Positions 15,377-24,711 of a DNA stretch of 64,000 nucleotides are shown here, piece after piece (the stretch's first letter is position 1; every line of letters begins with the position of its first letter). The position numbers and the translations under genes are program-made. The notes beneath the pieces are model-generated. The model saw only the letters and a list, made by a program, of their open reading frames with translations. It ran no database searches and was not told the origin of the DNA. Origin of the DNA: an uncultured Prevotellaceae bacterium (GTDB taxonomy: Bacteria > Bacteroidota > Bacteroidia > Bacteroidales > Bacteroidaceae); assembly GCA_902761905.1 (NCBI GenBank), contig CACWMK010000009.1, positions 1 to 64,000 of the forward strand, written 5' to 3'.

Positions 15377-17296
15377 ATGAAGAAGAAACTTCTATATATT
15401 TTCTGCGCTATAAGTGCACTTAGTGGCTCGTTAGTGTCATGTTCCGACTATCTTGACAAGGAACCAGACACAGAGTTGACCACCGAAATGGTGTTTGAGA
15501 ATCGTGAAAAGGTCTACCAGTGGCTGGCCTATGTTTATAATATCATCCACACACCAGATAAATGGGCGCTGACAACCGATGGCTACGAGGTGTTTGCCGA
15601 CGACCTGACTCCATCGGCCCGTTGGCAGCAATGGGACTGGAATAAGACTATTACCAAGATTTTCGGTCAGTGGACTATCAACTCACAGTGGGATGCCAAT
15701 TATTGGGAAATGATGCCACGTTATATTCGCCACGGATATATCTTCAACAATATGGTGAAGGCTATGCCAGATCACGATCTGCCACAGTCAGAGATTGACA
15801 ATATGAAGAACGAGGTGAAGTTCCTTACTGCTTATGCCTGGTGGCAGATGGCTGAGAACTATGGTGGTATCCCCTTTAAGCCTGATTACATCGCACCTAC
15901 CGACTTTGATCTTGCAGACTTGATGGTTGGTCAGTCTAAGTTCGACGATGTGGTTGACTATTGTGATAAGCAGATGCTTGAGGCCGCTATGGCACTGCCT
16001 GCTGTATATGATGATCCATCTAAGTACGGTCGTGTCAATCGTATCATGGCACTTACTGTTCGTTCACGTATGCTGCTCTTTGCAGCCAGTCCACTGGTTA
16101 ATGGCAATCCATGGTATGTAGATTATAAGAACGATAAGGATGAGCAGATATTCAATCCTGTTTATGACCCACAGAAATGGGTGCGTGCCGTTGATGCCCT
16201 GAAACTTTGTATCGATGAGGCCGAAAAGGCTGGGTATGCCCTCTATACAGAACTTGGTCCCAATGGAGATATTGATCCATTTATGTCAACCTATAATGTG
16301 CACATTAAGCGATGGAGTGAGGGCAACCATGAGATTACTTTCCCTGTGACTAAGGATGATTACAGTTATAAGGATACCTATCTTCGTGTGGTTAGTGTAC
16401 GTGAGTATGGTGGCGGTAATGGCCTGGGTGTTTATCAGGGACTTGTTGATGCCTTCTTTACACGAAATGGTCTGCCTATCACCGATCCTAACTCTGGTTA
16501 TGTAGAGGATGGAATGTCGACAGCTATTGACAACCGTTCAGATATAACCAATTGGGAATGGGGAACAGGTAAGCCTGGTGAGATTACTGCTCGTGGTACT
16601 TATAATATGTATTGTAATCGTGAACCACGCTTCTATAATGCTGTATCATTCCATGGTGCATGGTTGGCCGTTGGTAATCGAAAATATAACTTCTTCTACA
16701 ATGGTCGCGATAATGTTCAAACTTCATCGCCTCATGATGCCCCGCAGAATGGCTATTTGGCACGTAAAGGCCTGAATGTACTCGACAACTATCTGACAGG
16801 TTCGGTTACTTCGCGTCAGGGCTTCACCTATCGTCTGGCTTTCACTTATCTGGATTATGCTGAGGCTGTAAACGAGTGCTATGACAACAGTGCTTCGCGT
16901 CAAGAGGCTTTGGAATACTTGAATCGTATTCGTGTTCGTGCAGGCGTTCGTCAGTATACGACTGCCGACGTAAGTGAAATGGATGAGAATTATATCCATG
17001 TGGATGATACACAGGCCGAACTGCGTCGTGTGATTCGAGCCGAACGTCGTGTAGAGCTCTGCTGTGAGAACAACCGTTGGTATGATATCCGTAGATGGAT
17101 GGACGCTGAGAACATTCCTGAGATGTGTGGTGATGACTATGGTATGAACTTCCAGGGTAGTAATGCTAACGAATTCTTTAAGCGAACAGTTTTCCAGACT
17201 CGTATTTGGAAGCGCCAGTATTACTGGATGCCAATCTATATTGACGAGTACGAGAAGAACCCCAACCTGCGCGAAGCTCCATTCTGGATTAATTAA
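15377..17296 (+). CDS. susD: SusD-type surface glycan-binding lipoprotein
   Basis: This 639-residue protein is the lid of the SusC transporter. The lipobox is LVSC with the acylated Cys at about residue 22, followed by SDYLDKEPDTELT, the usual RagB/SusD opening. TPR-like helices include KNEVKFLTAYAWWQMAENYG, and the C-terminal RagB domain contains RRVIRAERRVELCCENNRWY. It is longer than typical SusD (about 550), with extra sequence in the central region. Confidence 0.93.
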   Translation: MKKKLLYIFCAISALSGSLVSCSDYLDKEPDTELTTEMVFENREKVYQWLAYVYNIIHTPDKWALTTDGYEVFADDLTPSARWQQWDWNKTITKIFGQWTINSQWDANYWEMMPRYIRHGYIFNNMVKAMPDHDLPQSEIDNMKNEVKFLTAYAWWQMAENYGGIPFKPDYIAPTDFDLADLMVGQSKFDDVVDYCDKQMLEAAMALPAVYDDPSKYGRVNRIMALTVRSRMLLFAASPLVNGNPWYVDYKNDKDEQIFNPVYDPQKWVRAVDALKLCIDEAEKAGYALYTELGPNGDIDPFMSTYNVHIKRWSEGNHEITFPVTKDDYSYKDTYLRVVSVREYGGGNGLGVYQGLVDAFFTRNGLPITDPNSGYVEDGMSTAIDNRSDITNWEWGTGKPGEITARGTYNMYCNREPRFYNAVSFHGAWLAVGNRKYNFFYNGRDNVQTSSPHDAPQNGYLARKGLNVLDNYLTGSVTSRQGFTYRLAFTYLDYAEAVNECYDNSASRQEALEYLNRIRVRAGVRQYTTADVSEMDENYIHVDDTQAELRRVIRAERRVELCCENNRWYDIRRWMDAENIPEMCGDDYGMNFQGSNANEFFKRTVFQTRIWKRQYYWMPIYIDEYEKNPNLREAPFWIN

Positions 17297-17332
17297 AATG
17301 AATTAGTAATAATCGAAAGAAAAAGTGCAAAT

Positions 17333-18472
17333 ATGAGAAAATATGCTTTATTTTTCAGTGCTTTGTGCACGGCGCTATTGCTGGTATCTTGTAACAAGGA
17401 TCCGGAGTACTTCACTCTGGAAAACTATCCCGACGAGATGCATGTAAAATGTTCTGTTGAGGAGATTATTCTCAATAAGGGTATTTCAGACCAGACTGCT
17501 GTTACCTTTACATGGGATGCAGCTTCTAGTCCGATATCAACCGATGATGTAGTGACTTATAAGATGTGTCTGTATCCTACAACTCAGAAGAATAATAAAT
17601 CGGCATATATTGATCTGGGTACTAACCTGACATGTTCGCTCACCCATGATGAACTGAACTCAATGATGGCTCAGTGGGCACTACCAGGCCAAGCTGTCAA
17701 TGTGACTGCCCAAGTGTTGGCTGTCTTTAACAACGAGCTGCATTACCTCAAGCCAGAGGTATCTACTGTTGAGTTTACAGTGACTGGTTATGAGAAGTAT
17801 CCACAATATCTCTATATGCAGATAACTACTGATGATGGTCAGCAGGTTTCGCAGCGTCTGGAGCAGCGTCAGTTGGGCACAGGTATTTATGAGGCATCGT
17901 TTGAGATGGTTCCATGTAACTATCATATTACCACAACTACTGATAGTTATCCTGCATACGGCATGGCAAGTGGGGATACTACAGAACAGATGGAATACGT
18001 TACTGATGGCGATATTCGTGATTTCAGATTTGACGGTATAGGTAAGCGTACTGTCATTGTGGACACTAACAATGGTTACAATGATTGTCGTGTGCTTGAT
18101 ATTGTTCAGCTGCCAACACCTGGGCAGATATGGATTTGCGGTAACGGCTGTTCGGTTGGTTGGAATACTAATACCTCTACTGGTAGATTGGAGATGGTAG
18201 GTACAGCTCGTGAACCTTATTACTATGCATGGACAGGCGAGTTTATTGCTGGAGGTGAACTCAAGATTGGAGTTGGAAACAGCTGGGGTGATCCATTCTT
18301 CTTCGCTCCTGAAAACAATGCTGATCCTTTGACCGATCATCGTTTGTCAACATTCCGTTATCAGGATAATGGGGGTGATGTAAAATGGGTTCCTTCTGTA
18401 AGCGGTCGCTATACATTTACTCTATGTCTGTTGGCCACAGATATGTGGACAAAATTTGAACCGGCAAATTAA
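17333..18472 (+). CDS. SusE-like surface lipoprotein
   Basis: This 379-residue protein has a lipobox LLLVSC (Cys at about 20), an N-terminal SusE domain with the motif AVTFTWDAA, and C-terminal SusF/SusE starch-binding-like modules (PGQIWICGNGCSVGW, and FKLEG-type strand replaced by LKIGVGNSWGDPFF). Proteins of this kind present bound glycan at the surface beside SusD. The gene lies 36 bp after susD in the same operon. Confidence 0.82.
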   Translation: MRKYALFFSALCTALLLVSCNKDPEYFTLENYPDEMHVKCSVEEIILNKGISDQTAVTFTWDAASSPISTDDVVTYKMCLYPTTQKNNKSAYIDLGTNLTCSLTHDELNSMMAQWALPGQAVNVTAQVLAVFNNELHYLKPEVSTVEFTVTGYEKYPQYLYMQITTDDGQQVSQRLEQRQLGTGIYEASFEMVPCNYHITTTTDSYPAYGMASGDTTEQMEYVTDGDIRDFRFDGIGKRTVIVDTNNGYNDCRVLDIVQLPTPGQIWICGNGCSVGWNTNTSTGRLEMVGTAREPYYYAWTGEFIAGGELKIGVGNSWGDPFFFAPENNADPLTDHRLSTFRYQDNGGDVKWVPSVSGRYTFTLCLLATDMWTKFEPAN

Positions 18473-18488
18473 TATTGTTGTGAATAAT

Positions 18489-19742
18489 ATGATAATTAAA
18501 CCGTTATTTAGCTTGATGCTGGTTGTATGCACTTTCTATGGTGCATACGCCAGCAATGGCTCTCAAACCTATCATAACCCTGTTATCAGCTACAGTTTGC
18601 CAGATCCTACTGTAATCAGGGCTGCTGATGGTTTCTTCTACCTTTATGCCACCGAGGATACGCATAATGTTCCTATCTATCGTTCAAGAGATCTTGTAAA
18701 CTGGCGTTTTGTAGGCACTGCCTTCAACGACAAGACACGTCCTATGGACTACTGTCCTAGAGGAGGTATCTGGGCACCGGATATCAATTACGTCAATGGC
18801 CAGTATGTGCTTTATTACTCAAAATCGGAGTGGGGCAAGACTTGGGAATGTGGTATTGGTGTGGCTGTCAGTGACCGTCCAAATGGTGGATTTCATGATG
18901 CCCATAAATTGTTCATATCTAGTGAGGTGGGTATTGAGAACTGCATAGACCCTTTCTTTATTCAGGATGATGGTCATAATTATCTGTTCTGGGGCTCATT
19001 CCACGATATATATGGAGTAGAACTAACCGAGGACGGACTGGCTGTAAAAGAAGGATGCGAACCCAAAAAGATAGCAGGCGGACTGATAGAGGCTACCATG
19101 ATTGTTAAGCATAATGGTTATTACTATCTGATAGGTTCTGCGGGTAGTTGCTGCGAGGGTGCTAACAGTACTTATCGAATGGTTGTGGCCCGTTCGCGCA
19201 ATCTCTTTGGACCTTATGTGGATCGTAATGGTCGTACTGCAATAGGTGACAATTTCTCTATGTTGCTTGGCAAGAGTCCTGAGGTTTATGGTCCTGGCCA
19301 CTGCTCTGAGTTTGTACAGGATGATGCTGGTCAAACCTGGGTGCTCTATCATGGTTTTCAGGCAAATGATGTAGAGGCTGGTCGTGTAACTTATCTAGAT
19401 CGAGTAGAGTGGGGTACTGACGGTTGGCCATATATCAAAAACCAGGAGCCTTCGACTGAGGCAGATGTACCGCTTTTTGGTGATGCTGCCGGGGTTGAGG
19501 GGGTGACTGCTGACAATAGTTATATCTTTATGCCAACAGAGAGTCGACAGATGATTCGTGTTGATGCTCCGTTTGATGACTCTTTCAGTTGGCAGCTTAT
19601 TCAGATGAACGGTATGACGATCGGGAAAGGAAACGCATGCCATACTGCCATCATCGATACCAGTCGTATTGCGTGTGGACCATATTTTGTAAGACTCAGT
19701 GGTAAAACAGGCGTTAAGGTCGAGAAACTGATGAAGTTGTGA
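18489..19742 (+). CDS. GH43-family furanosidase-type enzyme
   Basis: A five-bladed beta-propeller glycosidase of 417 residues with a signal peptide. The GH43 triad is visible: the base Asp in SLPDPTVIR (D39), the pKa-modulating Asp in CIDPFF, and the acid Glu in GLIEATMIV (E201). The subfamily cannot be fixed by eye. GH43 enzymes usually act on arabinofuranosides or xylosides, and some act on galactofuranosides, which would suit fungal galactomannan. ATG 18489 gives a clean signal peptide, whereas TTG 18456 would overlap the previous gene. It is the last gene of the susC operon. Confidence 0.85.
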   Translation: MIIKPLFSLMLVVCTFYGAYASNGSQTYHNPVISYSLPDPTVIRAADGFFYLYATEDTHNVPIYRSRDLVNWRFVGTAFNDKTRPMDYCPRGGIWAPDINYVNGQYVLYYSKSEWGKTWECGIGVAVSDRPNGGFHDAHKLFISSEVGIENCIDPFFIQDDGHNYLFWGSFHDIYGVELTEDGLAVKEGCEPKKIAGGLIEATMIVKHNGYYYLIGSAGSCCEGANSTYRMVVARSRNLFGPYVDRNGRTAIGDNFSMLLGKSPEVYGPGHCSEFVQDDAGQTWVLYHGFQANDVEAGRVTYLDRVEWGTDGWPYIKNQEPSTEADVPLFGDAAGVEGVTADNSYIFMPTESRQMIRVDAPFDDSFSWQLIQMNGMTIGKGNACHTAIIDTSRIACGPYFVRLSGKTGVKVEKLMKL

Positions 19743-19760
19743 CCTTTCTTGTCAGACGAT

Positions 19761-19805
19761 CAATAGGCACTTAATGACTTTATGCGAGTCATTAAATGCC
19801 TATTG
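19761..19805. terminator. Strong hairpin terminator after GH43
   Basis: The 19 bases at 19761-19779 pair with 19787-19805 with one mismatch around a loop of about 7 nt. It ends the susC operon before the regulator gene. Confidence 0.8.
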
Positions 19806-19871
19806 GTGTATATCAGAGTTAATTATTGTTATATTTTGAATTGACATGGTGCTTTGTTAGTTTTTTATCTT

Positions 19872-19879
19872 TAACTTTG
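19872..19879 (+). promoter_or_regulatory. -7 box of the PUL regulator gene
   Basis: TAACTTTG followed by GCTGC, 27 nt before ATG 19907. The two-part operator found at the other three PUL promoters is missing here, so the regulator probably has its own control. Confidence 0.65.
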
Positions 19880-19906
19880 GCTGCAATTAACGAAAGTACT
19901 GACTAA

Positions 19907-21508
19907 ATGAGGATAAAACATTACATACTGATATCTTTATTGGTATCGTTTTTCTTGCCAGTTAATGCAGCCTTGGACGAGGCTACTACCGATTGGCTGA
20001 ACAAGCTTGATGCCAGTCTTGCTAAACGTAGTTATTACGAGAAGTTGCGTGTTGATCGTATTCAGAAACTAAAGGATGGTTTGGCTGCGTCAAAAGCTGA
20101 GGGCAAGGAGTTCGACCAAATGTATGCTTTATACAATGAGTATAAAAGCTATTGCTATGATTCGGCAAGACATTATTCGTACGTGTGTCTTGATTTGGCC
20201 ACCCGTCAGCATAATGATCAATACATAGCACAATCTAAGTTGGCTATTTCGTTCTCGCTGATTTCGGCTGGTATACTGAGTGAGGCTCAGGATGTAATTA
20301 AGACCATAGACCAGAAAGCTCTTAATGATAGTTTGTTGCGTGAGTATTATGAGATAAATAGTCAGTTGTGGAGAAGTATGGCTGATTATGTAAGAGAAGA
20401 TCCGTACTATACCAAGTATATCACATGGAGTAATGCTTATTTGGACTCTGTAAAACAGATATCTACTCCCAACTCATGTCTTTGGTGGTCGGTTACTGGT
20501 TCACGCCAAATGCGCGATCATGAATACCAAAAAGCACTTGAGTCATTTGAGAATGTGCTAAAGGATTGTGGAGACGACCTGCATCTTAGAGCCAAGACAA
20601 TGGCAGAAATGGCATGGGCTCATATATGGTTGGAGCATGAAAACAAGGCGATAGCTTACTTCGCACAGTCGGCTATTGCTGATAATGAAACAGCTACCCG
20701 TGAGATAACTGCTCTTTACCATTTGTCGCGTTTGATATTTAAACATGGCGAACAAGAAAGGGCCAGTGCTTATGTTCATCAGGCATTGGAAGATATTAAT
20801 TTCTACGGAACACGTTTGAGAAAGGTGGAGATAAATGATATATTGCCTATAATAGAGCAAGATCGTTTTGATGTGATGCGAGGACAGCGTAACTGGCTCT
20901 TTGTGGTATCTGCACTTTTTGTGATTCTGCTATTAGGTTGCTTGTGGAGTTATTGGATGATTCGTAAGAAAAACCAAAAACTAACAGAAGCAAGAGAAAC
21001 CATTGCCGGACAGTTGGAGCAGCTGAAACGTAGCAATCTACAGCTGCAAGAAGATGATAAGATTAAGAACGCATATATCGGACGTTCATTCTACACGAAC
21101 GCAGAATTTATAGCTAAACTTGAAAAGCTATATATGACCATCGATCGTAAGATAGCTGCCCGACAGTTTGAGGATTTACGTTCGATGATGAAACTTTCTA
21201 ATCTGAATACAGAACGTGAGAATATGTATGAGGCTTTTGATCAGACATTCCTTAAGTTGTTTCCCGATTTTGTAGAACGTTACAATGCTTTGTTTGAGGA
21301 AAAAGACCGTAAGATGCCAGCCAACGAACACTCTTTAACTTCAGAAATGCGTATATTTGCGCTGATACGATTGGGTATTAACGATAGTGAGAGGATAGCA
21401 AAGTTCCTGGATTATTCTGTACACACTGTAAATACATATAAGACTAGAATAAAGAACCGTTCTACAGTGGATAATGAGCAGTTTGAAAGCGTAATTATGG
21501 AAATATAA
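19907..21508 (+). CDS. Membrane-bound TPR/HTH transcription regulator (DUF6377-like)
   Basis: This 533-residue protein has a signal peptide (to about VNA), a periplasmic region of TPR-like helices (about 25-325), one membrane segment (WLFVVSALFVILLLGCLWSY, about 329-348), a cytoplasmic coiled coil (LTEARETIAGQLEQLKR) and a C-terminal LuxR-like helix-turn-helix (LGINDSERIAKFLDYSVHTV). This layout is typical of Bacteroidota PUL sensors that detect an oligosaccharide in the periplasm and bind DNA from the membrane. Placed between the susC operon and the GH31 operon, it is the obvious candidate for the shared operators. No separate sigma or hybrid two-component sensor is present. Confidence 0.85.
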   Translation: MRIKHYILISLLVSFFLPVNAALDEATTDWLNKLDASLAKRSYYEKLRVDRIQKLKDGLAASKAEGKEFDQMYALYNEYKSYCYDSARHYSYVCLDLATRQHNDQYIAQSKLAISFSLISAGILSEAQDVIKTIDQKALNDSLLREYYEINSQLWRSMADYVREDPYYTKYITWSNAYLDSVKQISTPNSCLWWSVTGSRQMRDHEYQKALESFENVLKDCGDDLHLRAKTMAEMAWAHIWLEHENKAIAYFAQSAIADNETATREITALYHLSRLIFKHGEQERASAYVHQALEDINFYGTRLRKVEINDILPIIEQDRFDVMRGQRNWLFVVSALFVILLLGCLWSYWMIRKKNQKLTEARETIAGQLEQLKRSNLQLQEDDKIKNAYIGRSFYTNAEFIAKLEKLYMTIDRKIAARQFEDLRSMMKLSNLNTERENMYEAFDQTFLKLFPDFVERYNALFEEKDRKMPANEHSLTSEMRIFALIRLGINDSERIAKFLDYSVHTVNTYKTRIKNRSTVDNEQFESVIMEI

Positions 21509-21554
21509 ACGATTATCAAGCATATATTTCTATTATACAATTGTATGGTCTAAT

Positions 21555-21591
21555 AATAAGGAAGTCGTTGATTATCAGCGACTTCCTTATT
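21555..21591. terminator. Regulator-gene terminator whose loop holds an operator
   Basis: A perfect 13-bp stem (21555-21567 with 21579-21591) surrounds an 11-nt loop that consists of T plus TGATTATCAG, the upstream element of PUL promoter 3. It lies 46 bp after the regulator stop. Confidence 0.75.
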
Positions 21592-21659
21592 GTATAATGT
21601 GATATTCGTTATACTTTCACTTACTTTCTTCGTTAAGTGCGGTATTACCCGTACCTTTG
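21569..21659 (+). promoter_or_regulatory. PUL promoter 3 (GH31 operon) with two-part operator
   Basis: The -7 box TACCTTTG is at 21652-21659. TTATACTTT begins at 21609, 43 bp before the -7 T. TGTATAA begins at 21591 and TGATTATCAG at 21569-21578. Order and distances match promoters 1 and 2. Confidence 0.72.
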
Positions 21660-21690
21660 TCCGTGGAAATTTAAGAATAACTATATTAAT

Positions 21691-23940
21691 ATGAAACGTA
21701 TTTTTACATTATTACTTGTTCTGCTTGGCCTAAACTCGGTCGGGGCTCAGAATCTAAATCCAATGGCTCATCCTGATGCCGTTGTTAGGTCGGGCAAAGC
21801 GCGCTTTACGGTATTGACTCCTGAGATGATTCGTATCCAGTATAGCGATCGTGCACTTTTCGAAGATCGTGCTACCTTTGCAATTGTTAATCGTCGTCTG
21901 CCTGTTCCAGAGTTCTCAACAGAAGAAAAAGACGGATATCTGGAGATTAAGACATCTGCTCTTACTATTAAATATAAGATAGGTGGCGTAATAGATGGTC
22001 GTCATCCTTCTGCTGATGTGTTGAATATCAGTTTCAATCTTAACGGTCGCCAGGTGCTGTGGTATCCTGGCAAGGATGATGCACTCAACCTGAAGGGAAC
22101 TACACGTACCCTTGACGGACAAATAGGTGACAATAAGCGTCAGGAATTGGAGAATGGATTGTTGTCGAGAGCTGGATGGAGTATCATTGATGAGTCGCCA
22201 CTTACGCGTCGTGGTGATGGATCAACTACTTTCGTTTTTGATAAGCAGGTAGATGGTATTGATTGGGTGGCTGAGCCTGTAGACAAACAGGCCATCGACT
22301 GGTATTTCCTTGGTTATGGTCATCAGTATAAGAAAGCCCTGGGTGATTATATTAAGGTGGCTGGTCGTCAGCCTATGCCTCCACTCTATGTGTTGGGTTA
22401 TTGGTACAGTAAATACCAGCGTTATACCTCGGATGAGTTCATGGAGATAGTGAATGATGTGAAGCATTTCAATATTCCTATGGATGTGATGATATTCGAT
22501 ATGGATTGGCATACACAGGGATGGACAGGTTGGACTTGGGATCGTACAGCGATTCCCGATCCGGAAGGTTTGATAGACTGGATGCATAAGAATGGTTTGA
22601 AGGTTTCGCTGAATCTGCATCCTGCTGATGGTGTGGATGATGATGAAGACTTCTTTGATAATCTTCGTGTAGATATGGGATTGGACAAGCAGACCAAAGT
22701 AGTACCCTGGAATCTTAGCGATGGACGTTTCTACCATAATATGTTTAAAAACATTATCCGTGCTCGTGAGCGTCAGGGTGTAGATTTCTGGTGGCTTGAC
22801 TGGCAGCAGAACCTTACTAGTAAGTATGTAGATGGATTGGGTGAGACTTTCTGGTGTAATCACGTATTCTATAATGATATGCGTTTGAATCGTCCTGATC
22901 GTCGTCCTCTGATCTTCCATCGTTGGGGTGGATTGGGTAGTCATCGTTATCCAATTGGATTCTCGGGTGACTCCTTCACGACATATGGTACATTGGCATG
23001 GCAGCCTTACTTTACCGCAACAGCATCAAATGTCGGATTCGGATATTGGGGACATGACTTAGGAGGACACCAGCAGACTGGAGGAAACGATCCTGAGATA
23101 TATCTCCGTTGGATGCAGTTTGGTGTGTTCACTCCGGTATTCCGCACCCATGCTACCAATTGGGAGGGAATAGAGCGTCGTATCTGGAAGTACGAGAACT
23201 TCCCCTCGCTGCTAGAGACGGTAAAGTTGCGTTATGCACTGATGCCTTATATCTACACTGCAGCTCGTCAGGCTTACGATACTGGTGTCAGCTTGTGTCG
23301 CCCACTGTACTATGAGTGGCCAGAAGCAAACAATGCCTATCTGTTTGAGGATGAGTATATGTTTGGTGACGTTATTCTGGTTGCTCCTGTGGTAACAAAA
23401 CCCGAAAGTGATGGAATGACGGCTCGTCGTACATGGCTGCCAGAGGGACGCTGGTTTGACGTATGTAGAAACAAGGTAGTAAGTGGTAATCGTATCTTTA
23501 CCGATCGTTATGCTATGGAAGAGATTCCCTACTTCTTCCGTGCTGGTAGTGTGATAGTGAATAATCCTCCTGTAATGAATCTGAATACACGTCCTGACCG
23601 TTTGATATTGAAGGTCGTTCCTGGTGGAAATGGAAATACTTCGCTTTATGAGGATGAGGGTGATACCGAGGGGTATAAGGATGGGGCTTATACTACAACT
23701 GCCATAAGTCATGAGGGTAATACGTTGACAATACATCCACGAGTGGGTAAGTTCCCCGGTATGCCAGAAGCTCGCTCTTATACGGTAGAGTTCCTGTCTG
23801 TGAATCGCCCATCATCTGTTGTCGTTGATGGCAGTCAAGTTGACAACTCTTCTTGGGAATATCAGGAGAATAGCCGTGTGCTGACGGTGAATATACCCCG
23901 CACATCGTGCCAGAAGAAAATTATGGTGACAATTAAATAA
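21691..23940 (+). CDS. GH31 alpha-glycosidase, paralogue A
   Basis: This 749-residue secreted enzyme has a signal peptide, an N-terminal beta-sandwich (galactose-mutarotase-like), a TIM barrel and C-terminal beta domains. The nucleophile is D370 in FWWLDWQQ and a second carboxylate lies in GFSGDSF. The sequence KYQRYTSDEF and the DMDWHTQGWTGWTWD block mark the non-classical GH31 group with WWLDW instead of WxDMNE. Specificity (alpha-glucoside, alpha-xyloside or other) cannot be read. ATG 21691 is used because it begins the signal peptide. It heads an eight-gene operon and is closely related to the enzyme at 29746. Confidence 0.88.
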   Translation: MKRIFTLLLVLLGLNSVGAQNLNPMAHPDAVVRSGKARFTVLTPEMIRIQYSDRALFEDRATFAIVNRRLPVPEFSTEEKDGYLEIKTSALTIKYKIGGVIDGRHPSADVLNISFNLNGRQVLWYPGKDDALNLKGTTRTLDGQIGDNKRQELENGLLSRAGWSIIDESPLTRRGDGSTTFVFDKQVDGIDWVAEPVDKQAIDWYFLGYGHQYKKALGDYIKVAGRQPMPPLYVLGYWYSKYQRYTSDEFMEIVNDVKHFNIPMDVMIFDMDWHTQGWTGWTWDRTAIPDPEGLIDWMHKNGLKVSLNLHPADGVDDDEDFFDNLRVDMGLDKQTKVVPWNLSDGRFYHNMFKNIIRARERQGVDFWWLDWQQNLTSKYVDGLGETFWCNHVFYNDMRLNRPDRRPLIFHRWGGLGSHRYPIGFSGDSFTTYGTLAWQPYFTATASNVGFGYWGHDLGGHQQTGGNDPEIYLRWMQFGVFTPVFRTHATNWEGIERRIWKYENFPSLLETVKLRYALMPYIYTAARQAYDTGVSLCRPLYYEWPEANNAYLFEDEYMFGDVILVAPVVTKPESDGMTARRTWLPEGRWFDVCRNKVVSGNRIFTDRYAMEEIPYFFRAGSVIVNNPPVMNLNTRPDRLILKVVPGGNGNTSLYEDEGDTEGYKDGAYTTTAISHEGNTLTIHPRVGKFPGMPEARSYTVEFLSVNRPSSVVVDGSQVDNSSWEYQENSRVLTVNIPRTSCQKKIMVTIK

Positions 23941-23950
23941 TGACAGCAGT

Positions 23951-24676
23951 ATGAAAAAGATATTTATGATGGTGATGGGACTTGTAGCTTGTGTGACCAT
24001 CTATGCCCAGCAATATCAGGAATTATGGATAACAGGTTCTGCAGTTCCTGGTGGTGCTCAGAAATTGATAAAAGTAAGCGATAACGATTTTAAATATGCA
24101 GGCCGATTGCAAGCTGGTGAGTTGCGTATTTCGACTACAAAGAAATTGCGTAAAGGAGGCTTTTATCTGGCGCCGAATCAGCCTGATGCCAATATCGTGA
24201 ATAAAGGCCTTGGATATATTGAGTCAACAGATTCAAAGTGTTCAGCTTGGCAAATTGTGGTAAGCGAAGATCGTTATCGCTTCCACATTGATACGGAAAA
24301 GAAGCAATTGTATGGTGAACTTTTCCAACCCTGGGGAGAGTTGTTCCTTGCTGGTGGTGCTACTGAGGTGGGATGGAAGTCTGAAGGACGTATGTTGTTG
24401 ATGAAGCAAAGTGTTGACAATCCTTGTGTATGGACATGGGAAGGAGAATTAAAACAACATCCCGAGGTAGAAGAGCCTGGTAGCTTTAAGTTCCAAGGGC
24501 AGGATCGTTGGCACCCAAAAGCTATTCATCCTTATGTTCAGGGAGCTGATATCTTGACTGATAAACGTTTCCGTACAGGAGGTGCTGACACAAAGTGGAC
24601 TTTGTCAAGTGAAGGACGTTACCGTATAAAGGTAGATCTTTTTAATGAAACAGTCCAAGCAGAATTAGTAAAATGA
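23951..24676 (+). CDS. SusF/SusE-like glycan-binding protein A (no lipobox)
   Basis: This 241-residue protein has an ordinary signal peptide ending near IYAQ and no lipobox cysteine. Two SusF/SusE-type starch-binding-like modules follow, each with W-ITGSAVPGGA or LFLAGGATEVGW openings and closing on GRYRIKVDLFNETVQAEL. It is probably periplasmic or secreted rather than lipid-anchored. It lies 10 bp after GH31 A, and the pair is repeated downstream as GH31 B and SusF-like B. Confidence 0.75.
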   Translation: MKKIFMMVMGLVACVTIYAQQYQELWITGSAVPGGAQKLIKVSDNDFKYAGRLQAGELRISTTKKLRKGGFYLAPNQPDANIVNKGLGYIESTDSKCSAWQIVVSEDRYRFHIDTEKKQLYGELFQPWGELFLAGGATEVGWKSEGRMLLMKQSVDNPCVWTWEGELKQHPEVEEPGSFKFQGQDRWHPKAIHPYVQGADILTDKRFRTGGADTKWTLSSEGRYRIKVDLFNETVQAELVK

Positions 24677-24711
24677 TTATTTGATAGATAATTAGTTAAT
24701 TGTTATTAATC

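Noticed and set aside
17681..18340. 219-codon minus-strand frame inside the SusE-like gene
   Set aside because: Shadow of a conserved lipoprotein gene; composition is typical of reversed beta-rich coding sequence.
22222..22944. 240-codon minus-strand frame inside GH31 A
   Set aside because: It lies opposite a strongly conserved enzyme, has Ile/Thr/His-rich shadow composition and no promoter.
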